A stretch of DNA of 64,000 nt from Actinomycetes bacterium (GTDB taxonomy: Bacteria > Actinomycetota > Coriobacteriia > Coriobacteriales > Eggerthellaceae), in the NCBI GenBank assembly GCA_023394615.1, contig JAEXAI010000016.1, positions 1 to 64,000 on the forward strand, given 5' to 3'. Every line of letters starts with the position of its first letter. The first letter of the stretch is position 1. A program made the position numbers and the translations under genes. The notes beneath the pieces were generated by a model. That model ran no database searches, had not been told where the DNA came from, and saw only the letters and a program-made list of their open reading frames with translations. Shown here in pieces: positions 33,367-41,844 of the stretch.

Positions 33367-35046
33367 ATGAATATAGCATCAAAAACACGCCTTTGGCAGG
33401 AGCGCGTTGCGGACAAAGAATTGGCTTCGCAATTGCAGGATTTACTCGATTCAAAAGACGAGGCAGCGATAGCGGATGCCTTTTTCCAAGACTTGGCATT
33501 TGGAACGGGCGGTCTGAGAGGCGTTATCGGCGTAGGCACAAACCGCATGAACATCTATACAGTGGGGAAGGCCACGCAAGGTTTAGCCGACTACCTGAAT
33601 AAAACATTCGAGGAACCCAGCGTTGCCATGGCCCGCGACAGCCGCAACAAAGGCGAGCTTTTCGTTGAAACGGCGGCGTGCGTATTAGCTGCCAATGGCA
33701 TACGTGTGCATATTTATCCGCGCATCGAGCCGACGCCAGCCCTTAGCTTTGCCGTACGCGATTTGCATTGCAGTGCGGGCATCTGCATGACGGCGAGCCA
33801 TAATCCCTCTTCCTACAACGGATATAAAGCCTATGGCAATGACGGTTGCCAGATTACCAGTAAGGCAGCTGCGGCAATTCAGAGTGCCATCAACGAAGTG
33901 GATATCTTCGAAGATGTCCTTACAACCGACTATTATTCTGCTAAAAAGAACGGCATGATAGACTTCATCGGCGAAGATACGCTCGATCGTTATCTGAAGG
34001 CGGTTTTGCAATATGGTCTGGCCGACCCGAGCGCTGCCGACGTCAATTTGAAACTCGTATACACGCCGCTGAACGGCACCGGCTTGGAACTGATGAAACG
34101 CATGCTGCCTGAAATCGGCGTAAGCGATGTGACAGTGGTTCCCGAACAGGAAATGGCCGATGGGAATTTCCCAACGTGCCCGTATCCGAACCCTGAGATT
34201 CGCGAAGCGCTGCAAAAGGGGCTTGATTTATGTGCAGAAGTGCATCCTGACCTGCTGTTAGCTACCGATCCCGATGCGGACCGAGTGGGGATAGCCGTAG
34301 AAAACGACGGGGAATACGTGCTTTTGAGCGGAAATGAAGTCGGCATTCTGATGTTGGATTACATCTGCAAAATGAGACGTCAGAAGTGCCTTATGCCGAA
34401 TCGTCCCGTTGCCGTGACAACCATTGTCTCGACAGTTATGGCCACAGACATTGCGAACAAATATCACGTTGAACTCCTGCGCACGCTGACCGGTTTCAAA
34501 TACATCGGTGACGTGATCACGCACCTGGAAGCTATCGGAGAACAAGAACGCTTCATTATGGGATTTGAGGAAAGTTATGGCTATCTAAGCGGCGCTCATG
34601 TGCGTGACAAGGATTCGATTAACGCATCGATGATCATCTGCCAAATGGCTCAGCATTACAAAAATATGGGTCTCAATTTAGTGCAAGCGATTGAAAACCT
34701 TTACAAGGAGTTCGGCTATTATCGAAATCGCACGGTCAGCATGTCTTTCCCCGGTGCCGACGGCGCCCAGAAAATGCAGGCACTCATGACGTCCATGCGC
34801 TCGAATCCGCCGCAAGATATCGCGAATTTACCTGTTCAGAAGGTTGTTGATTATGAATCTGGTGTAGACGGTCTACCCAGCGCAAACGTGTTGGAATTTC
34901 AGCTGCCCAACAACAATAAGGTGATCTTTCGTCCGAGCGGTACCGAGCCAAAGATAAAGGCCTACTTGTTTTCAAAAGGCGCCAGCGAAAAGGAGTCGGA
35001 AGATCTTTTGAATCTCATGGAAGTATCCGTGAATGATTTACTCTAA
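33367..35046 (+). CDS. Phosphoglucomutase/phosphomannomutase
   Basis: A 559-residue alpha-D-phosphohexomutase moving phosphate between C1 and C6. The catalytic phosphoserine loop is T-A-S-H-N-P-S-S-Y-N-G-Y-K; the metal loop is A-T-D-P-D-A-D-R-V-G; the sugar-binding loop is G-F-E-E-S-Y-G-Y; the phosphate-binding loop near the end is R-P-S-G-T-E-P-K-I-K. Its length and N-terminal G-T-G-G-L-R-G fit the PgcA/YbbT group. It is coupled to galE. Confidence 0.9.
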   Translation: MNIASKTRLWQERVADKELASQLQDLLDSKDEAAIADAFFQDLAFGTGGLRGVIGVGTNRMNIYTVGKATQGLADYLNKTFEEPSVAMARDSRNKGELFVETAACVLAANGIRVHIYPRIEPTPALSFAVRDLHCSAGICMTASHNPSSYNGYKAYGNDGCQITSKAAAAIQSAINEVDIFEDVLTTDYYSAKKNGMIDFIGEDTLDRYLKAVLQYGLADPSAADVNLKLVYTPLNGTGLELMKRMLPEIGVSDVTVVPEQEMADGNFPTCPYPNPEIREALQKGLDLCAEVHPDLLLATDPDADRVGIAVENDGEYVLLSGNEVGILMLDYICKMRRQKCLMPNRPVAVTTIVSTVMATDIANKYHVELLRTLTGFKYIGDVITHLEAIGEQERFIMGFEESYGYLSGAHVRDKDSINASMIICQMAQHYKNMGLNLVQAIENLYKEFGYYRNRTVSMSFPGADGAQKMQALMTSMRSNPPQDIANLPVQKVVDYESGVDGLPSANVLEFQLPNNNKVIFRPSGTEPKIKAYLFSKGASEKESEDLLNLMEVSVNDLL

Positions 35047-35078
35047 CAACATTTTGCATATAAAGCGTTCGTGAGCGC

Positions 35079-36155
35079 ATGACAACGAAAGACGACGTTT
35101 TCAACCTGCTTCAGACGGCATCTCATCTAAACTCCAAAAGTGAATTCGTCTCCGGCCAGGCGATGGCAGAAAAGCTGGGGGTCTCAAGAGCGTCTGTATG
35201 GAAGGCGATTCAGTCTCTGCAAAATGGCGGCATTGAAGTAGAAGCCGTTAGAAATCGCGGATATCGCTTGGTTGGGCAACAAGACATACTGACGCTTTCC
35301 GGTGTTAGTGGCACTCTTTCGAATGCCGTGCGAGATCGTACGACCTTGAAGGTCGTGAAGAGCACGGGCAGCACAAATGATGATGTTCGCGCTCTGGCCC
35401 TAGATGGTGCTCCTGAGTTCAGTGTAGTCGTTGCCGGCGAGCAGACAACTGGCCGTGGACGACGCGGCAGGCCGTTTTATTCGCTAGGTGAATGCGGCGT
35501 GTACTTGAGCATCCTACTGAAACCGGAATGGCCGGTCGATGATGCGAGTTTTATTACCGGAGCTGCCGCTGTGGCCGTATGTCGCGCCATCGATTCCGTC
35601 ACGGGTATGGAAGCATCCATCAAATGGGTGAACGACGTATATCTTTCAGGTCGCAAGATTTGCGGGATCCTGACCGAAGGCGTTGCCGACTTCGAATCAG
35701 GCGGGCTCTCGTTCGCTGTACTGGGTATTGGCGTGAATGTCTATACTCCGGAAAGCGGTTTTCCCGAAGAATATTCGCAGCGAGCCGGGTCCGTCCTTGA
35801 TAAAAAACAGTCGAACATGCGCAATAGAATTGCTGGATCAATCATACAGAATTTCGCCGAACTGTATTATGGGAATACACAGCAACAAGCGAGGGATAAC
35901 GTCTCCAATAATGGGGATGAATCGTATACGTTAAAGACACCAGAAGAATTTCGTCGTGCGTTTATGGAAGAGTACAAAAGCAGGTCGTTTTTACCAGGCA
36001 AAGACATCGTAGTTCTGAAAAATGCCAGTGAAGAGCAGCCAGCACGTGCACTTGAGGTTGACGACGATATGAGTCTCGTTGTCCAGATGGCGGATGGGTC
36101 AATCCAACATTTGAAGTCCGGCGAAGTGAGCATTCGCGTTCCGGTTGTTAACTAA
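35079..36155 (+). CDS. birA: Bifunctional biotin ligase/repressor BirA
   Basis: A 358-residue enzyme that makes biotinyl-AMP and biotinylates carrier proteins. An N-terminal winged helix (M-A-E-K-L-G-V-S-R-A-S-V-W-K-A-I) gives DNA binding for biotin-responsive repression; the catalytic domain has S-T-N-D-D, G-R-G-R-R-G-R-P-F (biotin/ATP loop) and K-W-V-N-D-V-Y; the C-terminal SH3-like domain is preceded by an insertion of about 50 residues (N-N-G-D-E-S-Y-T region). It starts 30 bases after the mutase gene. Its DNA target is not visible in the window. Confidence 0.9.
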   Translation: MTTKDDVFNLLQTASHLNSKSEFVSGQAMAEKLGVSRASVWKAIQSLQNGGIEVEAVRNRGYRLVGQQDILTLSGVSGTLSNAVRDRTTLKVVKSTGSTNDDVRALALDGAPEFSVVVAGEQTTGRGRRGRPFYSLGECGVYLSILLKPEWPVDDASFITGAAAVAVCRAIDSVTGMEASIKWVNDVYLSGRKICGILTEGVADFESGGLSFAVLGIGVNVYTPESGFPEEYSQRAGSVLDKKQSNMRNRIAGSIIQNFAELYYGNTQQQARDNVSNNGDESYTLKTPEEFRRAFMEEYKSRSFLPGKDIVVLKNASEEQPARALEVDDDMSLVVQMADGSIQHLKSGEVSIRVPVVN

Positions 36156-36167
36156 GTCGGGGTTCTG

Positions 36168-36192
36168 TTTATTGCTTTTCATAAGCAATAAA
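36168..36192 (+). terminator. AT-rich perfect hairpin after birA
   Basis: TTTATTGCTT and AAGCAATAAA form a perfect 10-bp stem with a five-base loop, 13 bases after the birA stop. Only a delayed TTTT follows. Confidence 0.55.
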
Positions 36193-36318
36193 GAAATTTT
36201 CCTAGGTTAACATAAGATGTATTATCAATATTATCTTGAAATTTAAATATTTGCGAACATGATGGCGAGTTGGGCGACTACGCAGTCTGTGATGAGACTA
36301 CTTTCTGATTGGATTTCG

Positions 36319-36347
36319 TATATTCGATGCTGAAACCTTCGAATATA
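36319..36347. repeat. Nine-bp inverted repeat
   Basis: TATATTCGA and TCGAATATA around an 11-base loop, in the 300-base gap between birA and merR. The gap holds only this and the hairpins on either side. Confidence 0.5.
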
Positions 36348-36386
36348 GCCTACTCATTGACTCAATTGCTCGCTTCCCGCAAAATT

Positions 36387-36407
36387 AAGCCTCTGAACAG
36401 GCTTTTT
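36387..36407. terminator. Small bidirectional terminator between birA and merR
   Basis: AAGCCT pairs with AGGCTT (loop CTGAAC) and is followed by TTTTT on the plus strand; on the minus strand the hairpin is followed by AATTTTG, so it could end merR transcription too. Confidence 0.55.
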
Positions 36408-36462
36408 ATAAACTAAGCTCTGAGAGCCGTTCTAAGGCCCTAGTTTGCTTTACCATGAGTAT

Positions 36463-36858
36463 TTATACCTTGGATTTTGCGTTTTGCAAGACTTCAAGGG
36501 AAGCTCTCATTTCATCGAGCTGATATTCCAACGATATTCTCTGTTTCTCGATTATCTGCTGACGTTCTTGAAGAGTTTCAGCTCCTTGCCGCTGCAAACG
36601 AACAAAGTACTGGAGACCTTCAATAGACAGACCACTGCGACGAAGCGCATCTATCAATTTCAACTGCTCGATATCGTTTTTGCAGAACTTTCTGGTTCCA
36701 CCTTTTGTTCGTGCAAGATCTGGAAAGAACCCGCACTTATCATAGTAACGAAGCGTGTACTCGCTGATGCCCGTTTTATCAACGATGCTACTGATTGAAA
36801 AGAACTCTTTATCTTCTCTTTGAGTTTCCATTCGAGGCCTTTCGAGCTCTGAAATCAT
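36463..36858 (-). CDS. MerR family transcriptional regulator
   Basis: A 131-residue regulator with the MerR winged helix: F-S-I-S-S-I-V-D-K-T-G-I-S-E-Y-T-L-R-Y-Y-D-K-C-G-F-F, then the wing (K-N-D-I-E-Q-L-K-L-I-D-A-L-R-R-S-G-L-S-I) and the long dimerisation helix. No effector domain or metal-binding Cys set is visible, and its length suggests a minimal regulator of the type that controls small-molecule stress genes. It lies beside three copies of a MerR-type dyad in its own promoter region, but no divergent target gene is present. Confidence 0.85.
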   Translation of the reverse strand: MISELERPRMETQREDKEFFSISSIVDKTGISEYTLRYYDKCGFFPDLARTKGGTRKFCKNDIEQLKLIDALRRSGLSIEGLQYFVRLQRQGAETLQERQQIIEKQRISLEYQLDEMRASLEVLQNAKSKV

Positions 36859-36862
36859 TATC

Positions 36863-36940
36863 TAGAGTAACTCAAGATAATGATCGTAAGTATTTAGAGT
36901 AACTCTAGATTTAAAGATTAGCATATTTAGAGTAACTCTA
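36863..36940 (-). promoter_or_regulatory. Three spaced MerR-operator dyads
   Basis: TAGAGT-A-ACTCTA occurs perfectly at 36895-36907 and 36928-36940 and with one end mismatched at 36863-36875. The spacings are 32 and 33 bases, about three helical turns. They directly precede the merR start and are the likely binding sites of that protein. Confidence 0.7.
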
Positions 36941-37034
36941 GAAATACGAATTGAGAGTCATTTGGTGAAAAGAATTGAGTGAAAAGCATCTGAAGCGTAC
37001 CTGAAAAGTATCCGAAGTCCAATCAGAAGACAGT

Positions 37035-37478
37035 CTACTTTTGGCCGCTGCTGCCGAATCCTCCGACACCACGCTGTGTCTCACTTAACTCATCGACTTG
37101 CTGCGTAGCAACTTGTTCAACCCTCATAATGACAAGCTGAGCAATGCGGTCTCCCACCTGTATACAGATAGGCTCTTTCGGATCAAGGTTTATGGCGATG
37201 CACTTCAACTCGCCGCGATAACCGCTATCTATAAGGCCGGGAGCATTGACCAGAGAAAGGCCCTGTTTGATGGCCGAACCGCTTCTAGGCAAGACGAATC
37301 CCGCATAGCCCTCAGGAATAGCCATTGCCAATCCAGTCGGTATAAGCTTGCGCTCAAATGGCTTCAATGTGATATCTTCGGTGGATCGCAAATCGATGCC
37401 AGCATCGCCAGCATAGGCGCTTTCAGGTACAACGGCGCTATCGACAAGCTTTTTCACGGGTAATTTCAAAGATGTCAT
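37035..37478 (-). CDS. dut: Deoxyuridine 5'-triphosphate nucleotidohydrolase
   Basis: A 147-residue trimeric dUTPase that hydrolyses dUTP to dUMP and keeps uracil out of DNA. All five family motifs are visible: A-G-D-A-G-I-D-L; P-R-S-G-S-A; G-L-I-D-S-G-Y-R-G-E; G-D-R-I-A-Q-L-V; and R-G-V-G-G-F-G-S at the end. It follows nrdR with four bases between, so nucleotide supply and regulation are co-expressed. Confidence 0.93.
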   Translation of the reverse strand: MTSLKLPVKKLVDSAVVPESAYAGDAGIDLRSTEDITLKPFERKLIPTGLAMAIPEGYAGFVLPRSGSAIKQGLSLVNAPGLIDSGYRGELKCIAINLDPKEPICIQVGDRIAQLVIMRVEQVATQQVDELSETQRGVGGFGSSGQK

Positions 37479-37482
37479 ATGA

Positions 37483-37926
37483 TCACAGATTCTTTAGCGC
37501 TTGACTGAACTCATCAACGTTCTTGAAATCTTTATACACACTAGCAAAACGAATGTAGGCAACTTCGTCTAAATCTTTCAACCTTTTCAGTGCCAGTTCA
37601 CCTAATTCTTTCGAGTGAATCTCGCTGATATTAGAATCCCTTATTTCCTTTTCGATACTATCAACCAACTCATTGATTTGTTCGGGAGTTATCTCGCGTT
37701 TCGCACAAGCGATATAAATGCCGCGCATGAGCTTTTCTCTGTTGTACACCTGAGATGAACCATCGCTTTTCACGACGATAAGTGGGTTTTCACCCAGACG
37801 TTCATAGGTGGTGAATCTCCTGCCGCATTTCAAGCATTCGCGTCTTCTGCGAATGGTGGAATCATCTTCCGATGGACGCGAATCGACGACTTTGGATTCT
37901 GTATAACCGCATGTTGGACAGCGCAT
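37483..37926 (-). CDS. nrdR: NrdR transcriptional repressor
   Basis: A 147-residue regulator of ribonucleotide reductase genes. The N-terminal zinc ribbon is C-P-T-C-G and later C-L-K-C-G-R-R-F; the ATP-cone follows (V-V-K-S-D-G-S-S-Q-V, A-Y-I-R-F-A-S-V-Y). ATG 37926 with AAGGAG four bases upstream gives the canonical M-R-C-P-T-C start; the longer frame is rejected. Its place next to the lexA divergon matches actinobacterial order (lexA, small SOS membrane gene, nrdR). Confidence 0.93.
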   Translation of the reverse strand: MRCPTCGYTESKVVDSRPSEDDSTIRRRRECLKCGRRFTTYERLGENPLIVVKSDGSSQVYNREKLMRGIYIACAKREITPEQINELVDSIEKEIRDSNISEIHSKELGELALKRLKDLDEVAYIRFASVYKDFKNVDEFSQALKNL

Positions 37927-38002
37927 AGCACTCCTTAAATTGTTACATTTAAAGACTATCACACCATATATTGTTTCATCACCAAAAAGAAGGGGTTTTA
38001 AG

Positions 38003-38034
38003 CAAAAATGCGCCCCGATCGCCATCGGGGCGCT
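38003..38034 (-). terminator. Intrinsic terminator of the gene at 38084
   Basis: GCGCCCCGAT (38010-38019) pairs with ATCGGGGCGC (38024-38033), with a four-base loop and TTTTT on the minus strand. It ends the small SOS gene and insulates nrdR. Confidence 0.8.
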
Positions 38035-38083
38035 AAACGCAGCTTACCGCAGAACGCAGTATCTGAGGAAGCTCTTAAGAGCT

Positions 38084-38422
38084 CTAGAGAGAAATAAAGA
38101 GTGCGGCAATGGCCATAAGAGAATAAACGCCACCACCTAAAGCGACTTTCCAGGTATCGAAGCCTTCTATAGGAGTGCCTTTCAAGCCACCAGATTTAAA
38201 CTCCTGAATCGTTTCATTATCTTGAATGCTGTTTTTCAGTGTAGCTGAAATTCGTGTGCGGGAAGTTGCATGCCGTGCATGGGATAACTTCCTATAATCC
38301 ACCTTGCCAGAATCCGCTCCGGGAAAACCGATGATGCGCTCGTTTTCATTGCTGTATCGAGAACAATCAGGCTTCATCGCGGAAGTACCTTCAACAGAGT
38401 ACTCGTATCGGTAATCCTTCAT
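38084..38422 (-). CDS. Small SOS-controlled membrane protein, possible division inhibitor
   Basis: A 112-residue protein divergent from lexA and upstream of nrdR. That position is held by ChiZ in Mycobacterium and DivS in Corynebacterium, which block cell division during SOS. This protein has no LysM domain. It has a charged soluble part (Y-R-Y-E-Y-S-V, F-P-G-A-D-S-G) and one C-terminal hydrophobic span (V-A-L-G-G-G-V-Y-S-L-M-A-I-A-A-L-F-I). ATG 38422 follows AAGGAGG. Its promoter (TTGACA, 17, TACAGT) carries a LexA box in the spacer. The function is inferred only from position and regulation; I know no family match. Confidence 0.7.
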   Translation of the reverse strand: MKDYRYEYSVEGTSAMKPDCSRYSNENERIIGFPGADSGKVDYRKLSHARHATSRTRISATLKNSIQDNETIQEFKSGGLKGTPIEGFDTWKVALGGGVYSLMAIAALFISL

Positions 38423-38438
38423 ATCTGCCTCCTTGCTC

Positions 38439-38515
38439 TTGCATAGAACTTTTGTTCGTGTATACTGTAAAGCGAACATAAGTTCTTGTCAATAGCAATT
38501 ACAAACATTTGTTCT
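38439..38515. promoter_or_regulatory. Divergent SOS promoters with LexA boxes
   Basis: The lexA promoter is TTGCAT (38439-38444), 16 bases, TATACT (38461-38466), with GAACTTTTGTTC (38446-38457) in the spacer. The opposing promoter is TTGACA (38492 to 38487, minus strand), 17 bases, TACAGT (38469 to 38464), with CGAACATAAGTTCT (38473-38486) in its spacer. A third, weaker box with AAAC for GAAC lies at 38502-38515. Confidence 0.85.
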
Positions 38516-38536
38516 ATTTCTTTGAAGGGATTGAAA

Positions 38537-39178
38537 ATGACCGAAGCTCTGACAAAACGGCAGCAAGCGGTGCTTGATTGCATCGAAGAGTTCATTTCGG
38601 AAAAAGGCTATGGGCCAACCGTCCGAGAGGTCTGCCAAAAACTAGGTCTCTCCTCCCCTTCTACTGTTCACGTTCATTTGAAAGCCCTTGAAGATAAAGG
38701 GCTCATCAATCGCGACCCGCTGAAATCGCGCTCGATCACATTGGCTCACCCGGAAGAATCGCCCTATAGCGATTTCGCTTCGCAAGGAAATGATTATGGC
38801 TCAATAGTGAGACTGCCTTTGGTCGGTAATGTTGCAGCAGGCTCTCCATTGTTGGCAGATGAGAACATTACCGAAATGATCAGCCTCCCAACTGATATCG
38901 TCGGTGACCAGGCATCATTTTTGCTTTCGGTACATGGTGAATCGATGATAGAGGCGGGCATCAACGATGGTGACTATATCGTTGTCCGTGAGCAACAGAC
39001 AGCGAACAACGGCGATATCGTAGTCGCACTTATTGATGACGGTGCTACGGTGAAACGCTTCTTCAAAGAAAGTGACCATATCAGATTGCAGCCAGAGAAC
39101 TCTTCTATGGATCCGATTATCGTTCGCGAATGCTCGATTGTGGGCAAAGTGGTTGCCTTGTTCAGACGCGTTATGTAA
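38537..39178 (+). CDS. lexA: SOS repressor LexA
   Basis: A 213-residue repressor. The winged helix has T-K-R-Q-Q-A-V-L-D-C-I-E-E-F and G-Y-G-P-T-V-R-E-V-C-Q-K-L-G-L-S-S-P-S-T-V. The self-cleavage site is V-A-A-G; the catalytic Ser is in H-G-E-S-M-I-E-A-G and the Lys in D-G-A-T-V-K-R-F-F. ATG 38537 with GAAGGGATTGAAA is the canonical start; the longer frame begins in the operator. RecA-stimulated cleavage would release the genes with boxes found in this window. Confidence 0.95.
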   Translation: MTEALTKRQQAVLDCIEEFISEKGYGPTVREVCQKLGLSSPSTVHVHLKALEDKGLINRDPLKSRSITLAHPEESPYSDFASQGNDYGSIVRLPLVGNVAAGSPLLADENITEMISLPTDIVGDQASFLLSVHGESMIEAGINDGDYIVVREQQTANNGDIVVALIDDGATVKRFFKESDHIRLQPENSSMDPIIVRECSIVGKVVALFRRVM

Positions 39179-39194
39179 TCGCAGTTTAGTCTTT

Positions 39195-39228
39195 AAACGA
39201 CCGATATAATGATCATATCGGTCGTTTT
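39195..39228 (+). terminator. Intrinsic terminator after lexA
   Basis: AAACGACCGATAT pairs perfectly with ATATCGGTCGTTT (13 bp, seven-base loop) followed by T, 16 bases after the stop codon. Confidence 0.85.
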
Positions 39229-39266
39229 CATCTTACATGAAGAGCGCGTTTATGGTGATGCCCGCC

Positions 39267-40568
39267 TTATTCAACGATGTAGTCTTCAAATCGAGACAGG
39301 GATGCATTGTTCACGCGCATTGTGATAAGGGTTCCCGTTTCGCTATGCTCTTCGCTGATAATGTAGCAACGCTCATGCGCAAGCGACACCAAGTCGCCTC
39401 TTTTGTAGGGCAATCGCACACTGATTACGCGGTCTTTCGAAGCAGCTACCCCCACCAAACGTTCAATCAAGTCGTCTATTCCCTGACCTGTTTGAGCGGA
39501 AACGAAAACGCTATGAGGGTTCCGCGATTCAATGGCCGTCAGCTCTTCGTCTGTGAGCTTGTCTATCTTGTTGAACACCTCTATGCGGCTGATTTTTTGC
39601 GCGCCAATCTGTTCGAGTACTTTTTCAACAGCTTCCATCTGGCCTTTGTAGCCTGGTGAAGACGAATCAATCACATGAAGCACAATGTCGGCTTCCTTGA
39701 TTTCATCGAGCGTGCTTTTAAACGATTCAACCAACGTGGTCGGCAGCTTTTGGATGAATCCGACCGTGTCGGTCAGCGTCACTTCGCGCCCTTCGGGAAG
39801 AGTGTATTTCCTGGTGGTAGAATCAAGCGTTGCGAAGAGCTTGTCATAGGTAAGTACATTGGCATCGGTCAGGCGATTCAACAGGCTGGATTTGCCTGCG
39901 TTCGTATATCCGGAAAGCGCTACACGCAACATGCCGCTCGCCTGACGCCCTTGACGTTGCACTTGGCGGTTTCCTTCTAGATCTTTCAACTCGCGCTTGA
40001 TAGAGGTGATGCGCTTGCGCACCATGCGTCGGTCAACCTCCAGTTGGCTTTCGCCTTCACCGAATCTGCTGCCGACGCCACCGCCCATTCTATTGCTAGC
40101 CAAGTGTGCCCACATGCCACGCAAACGTGGTAGCAAGTACTCGTTTTGAGCGAGGCGTACCTGCAGGCGCCCTTCCTTCGTGGTGGCATGCAATGCGAAA
40201 ATATCGAGAATGAGCGCAGTGCGATCGATTACCTTCACGTCACGCCCAACAATCTTCTCCAGATTCGATTGCTGGGAAGGTGAGAGTTCATCATCGAATA
40301 TCACCACATCAACAGCCAGACTCAAACACAGAGAAGCGATTTCGTCTGCTTTGCCTGTGCCCACGAATGTGCGCGGATTTGGGGAATCGAGCTTTTGGGT
40401 GGTCCTACCCACCACAACGGCACCAGCTGTTTGCGCAAGGCGCTCCAGCTCGGCGAGAGTCTCTTCCAAGGGCCAATCAGCCCCTGGACGCTCGATACCC
40501 ACCAGCAATGCCCGCTCAGGCACCTCAGCGGTGTCATGTAGCGGAAAGCGATCTTTATTTACAGACAA
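39267..40568 (-). CDS. hflX: Ribosome-associated GTPase HflX
   Basis: A 433-residue GTPase that splits or rescues stalled ribosomes. The N-terminal ND1 domain (G-T-G-K-A-D-E-I, D-V-V-I-F-D-D-E-L-S-P-S-Q) and the R-L-R-G-M-W linker (motifs M-G-G-G-V-G-S-R-F-G-E-G-E-S-Q-L-E) precede the G domain: G1 G-Y-T-N-A-G-K-S-S-L, G3 D-T-V-G-F and G4 N-K-I-D. The start is TTG 40568, overlapping the end region of the upstream aminotransferase. It is the last gene of the diaminopimelate/tRNA-modification run. Confidence 0.92.
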   Translation of the reverse strand: MSVNKDRFPLHDTAEVPERALLVGIERPGADWPLEETLAELERLAQTAGAVVVGRTTQKLDSPNPRTFVGTGKADEIASLCLSLAVDVVIFDDELSPSQQSNLEKIVGRDVKVIDRTALILDIFALHATTKEGRLQVRLAQNEYLLPRLRGMWAHLASNRMGGGVGSRFGEGESQLEVDRRMVRKRITSIKRELKDLEGNRQVQRQGRQASGMLRVALSGYTNAGKSSLLNRLTDANVLTYDKLFATLDSTTRKYTLPEGREVTLTDTVGFIQKLPTTLVESFKSTLDEIKEADIVLHVIDSSSPGYKGQMEAVEKVLEQIGAQKISRIEVFNKIDKLTDEELTAIESRNPHSVFVSAQTGQGIDDLIERLVGVAASKDRVISVRLPYKRGDLVSLAHERCYIISEEHSETGTLITMRVNNASLSRFEDYIVE

Positions 40569-40569
40569 A

Positions 40570-41733
40570 TCAACGTCCCATCGATTTCTTCATGCGATCG
40601 ACTGCTTCCAGAATACGGTCGTCGGGCGTGGTCAGGCTGATGCGAATGTAGCCCTCGCCATCAGGGCCGTAACCGCTACCCGGAGTGACGATGACATGCG
40701 CTTCTTCCAAAAGCTTGGTCGCAAATTCCGCGCTCGTGTATCCGTCGGGAACTTTCGCCCATACGTATATAGTTGCCTTCGGGGCCGTGCATTGCACTCC
40801 TATCGCATGCAATGCATCCACGATCAAATCACGCCTGCGTTGATAGAGCTCGCACATGTCGTGGATGCAATCTTGGGGGCCGGTGAGTGCCGTTATCGCA
40901 GCCTCTTGGATAGCGTTGAACTGTCCGGAGTCTAAATTGTTCTTCACGGTGCCCAAAGCCTTTACGGCGGTAGCGTTGCCACATGCCCAGCCTATGCGCC
41001 ATCCAGTCATGTTGTAGGATTTCGAGAGGCTGAAAAACTCAATGCAGCATTCCATCGCGCGCGGACGCTGCAAAATGGAAGGCGCTACATAATCTTCGAA
41101 GCATATCTCGCAGTAGGCGTTGTCATGCGCCAGCAGGATGTCGTGTTCGATGCAGAAGTCTATGGCTTTGTCGAAGTATTCGTCGGTGGCGATAGCTCCG
41201 GTTGGATTGTTCGGGTAGCCCAAGAACATGATTTTGGCCTTTGCCAACACGTCAGCAGGGATGTTGTCGAAGTCGGCAAGGAAGTTGTTCTCTGCGTTCA
41301 TAGGCATGAAGTATGTGTTCGCGTTTTGCAGCGTGGCTCCCCCAGAATAGACTGGATAACCGATGCTCGGAGCCAGTACATAGTCACCGGGATTCACAAA
41401 CGCAGTGTGCAGATGCGCGATGCCCTCTTTCGAGCCGATTATCGCGAGCACTTCGGTTTTCGGGTCCACATCCACATTGAATCGCTTGTTCATATACTGC
41501 GCGCACGCGGTGCGGTATTCCAAAGATCCTGCGTAATCAGGATACTGATGGTTTTTCGGGTCGCGAATTGCCATAGCCATGGAGTCCACAATGTGCTTTG
41601 GCGTGGGCATGTCCGGATCTCCAATTCCCAGAGAAATGACATCGACACCTTTTGCTTCCAATGCGTATCGTTTCTCGTCGATCTGTGCGAAAAGATACGG
41701 TGACATGTGGTTCAGGCATTCGGCGGTATTCAT
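40570..41733 (-). CDS. dapL: LL-diaminopimelate aminotransferase-like PLP enzyme
   Basis: A 387-residue class I aminotransferase. I-S-L-G-I-G-D-P-D-M-P-T, Y-P-N-N-P-T-G, H-D-N-A-Y, and the PLP-binding Lys in S-L-S-K-S-Y-N-M-T-G-W-R-I-G are visible. The DapL-type features and the adjacent dapF, with dapA and dapB nearby, indicate conversion of tetrahydrodipicolinate to LL-DAP for lysine and peptidoglycan. Assignment among DapL-like and other aminotransferases rests partly on context. GGAAGGAA precedes the ATG. Confidence 0.8.
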   Translation of the reverse strand: MNTAECLNHMSPYLFAQIDEKRYALEAKGVDVISLGIGDPDMPTPKHIVDSMAMAIRDPKNHQYPDYAGSLEYRTACAQYMNKRFNVDVDPKTEVLAIIGSKEGIAHLHTAFVNPGDYVLAPSIGYPVYSGGATLQNANTYFMPMNAENNFLADFDNIPADVLAKAKIMFLGYPNNPTGAIATDEYFDKAIDFCIEHDILLAHDNAYCEICFEDYVAPSILQRPRAMECCIEFFSLSKSYNMTGWRIGWACGNATAVKALGTVKNNLDSGQFNAIQEAAITALTGPQDCIHDMCELYQRRRDLIVDALHAIGVQCTAPKATIYVWAKVPDGYTSAEFATKLLEEAHVIVTPGSGYGPDGEGYIRISLTTPDDRILEAVDRMKKSMGR

Positions 41734-41844
41734 ACTGTTCCTTCCTTGTCGGCTGACGTAGCCTCCATGTGCTGCGCTTACCGTGATTTAATGTTTGATT
41801 CGACTACGTTTTCAGTACCGATTGCGTTTGCAACTAATGCGCTC

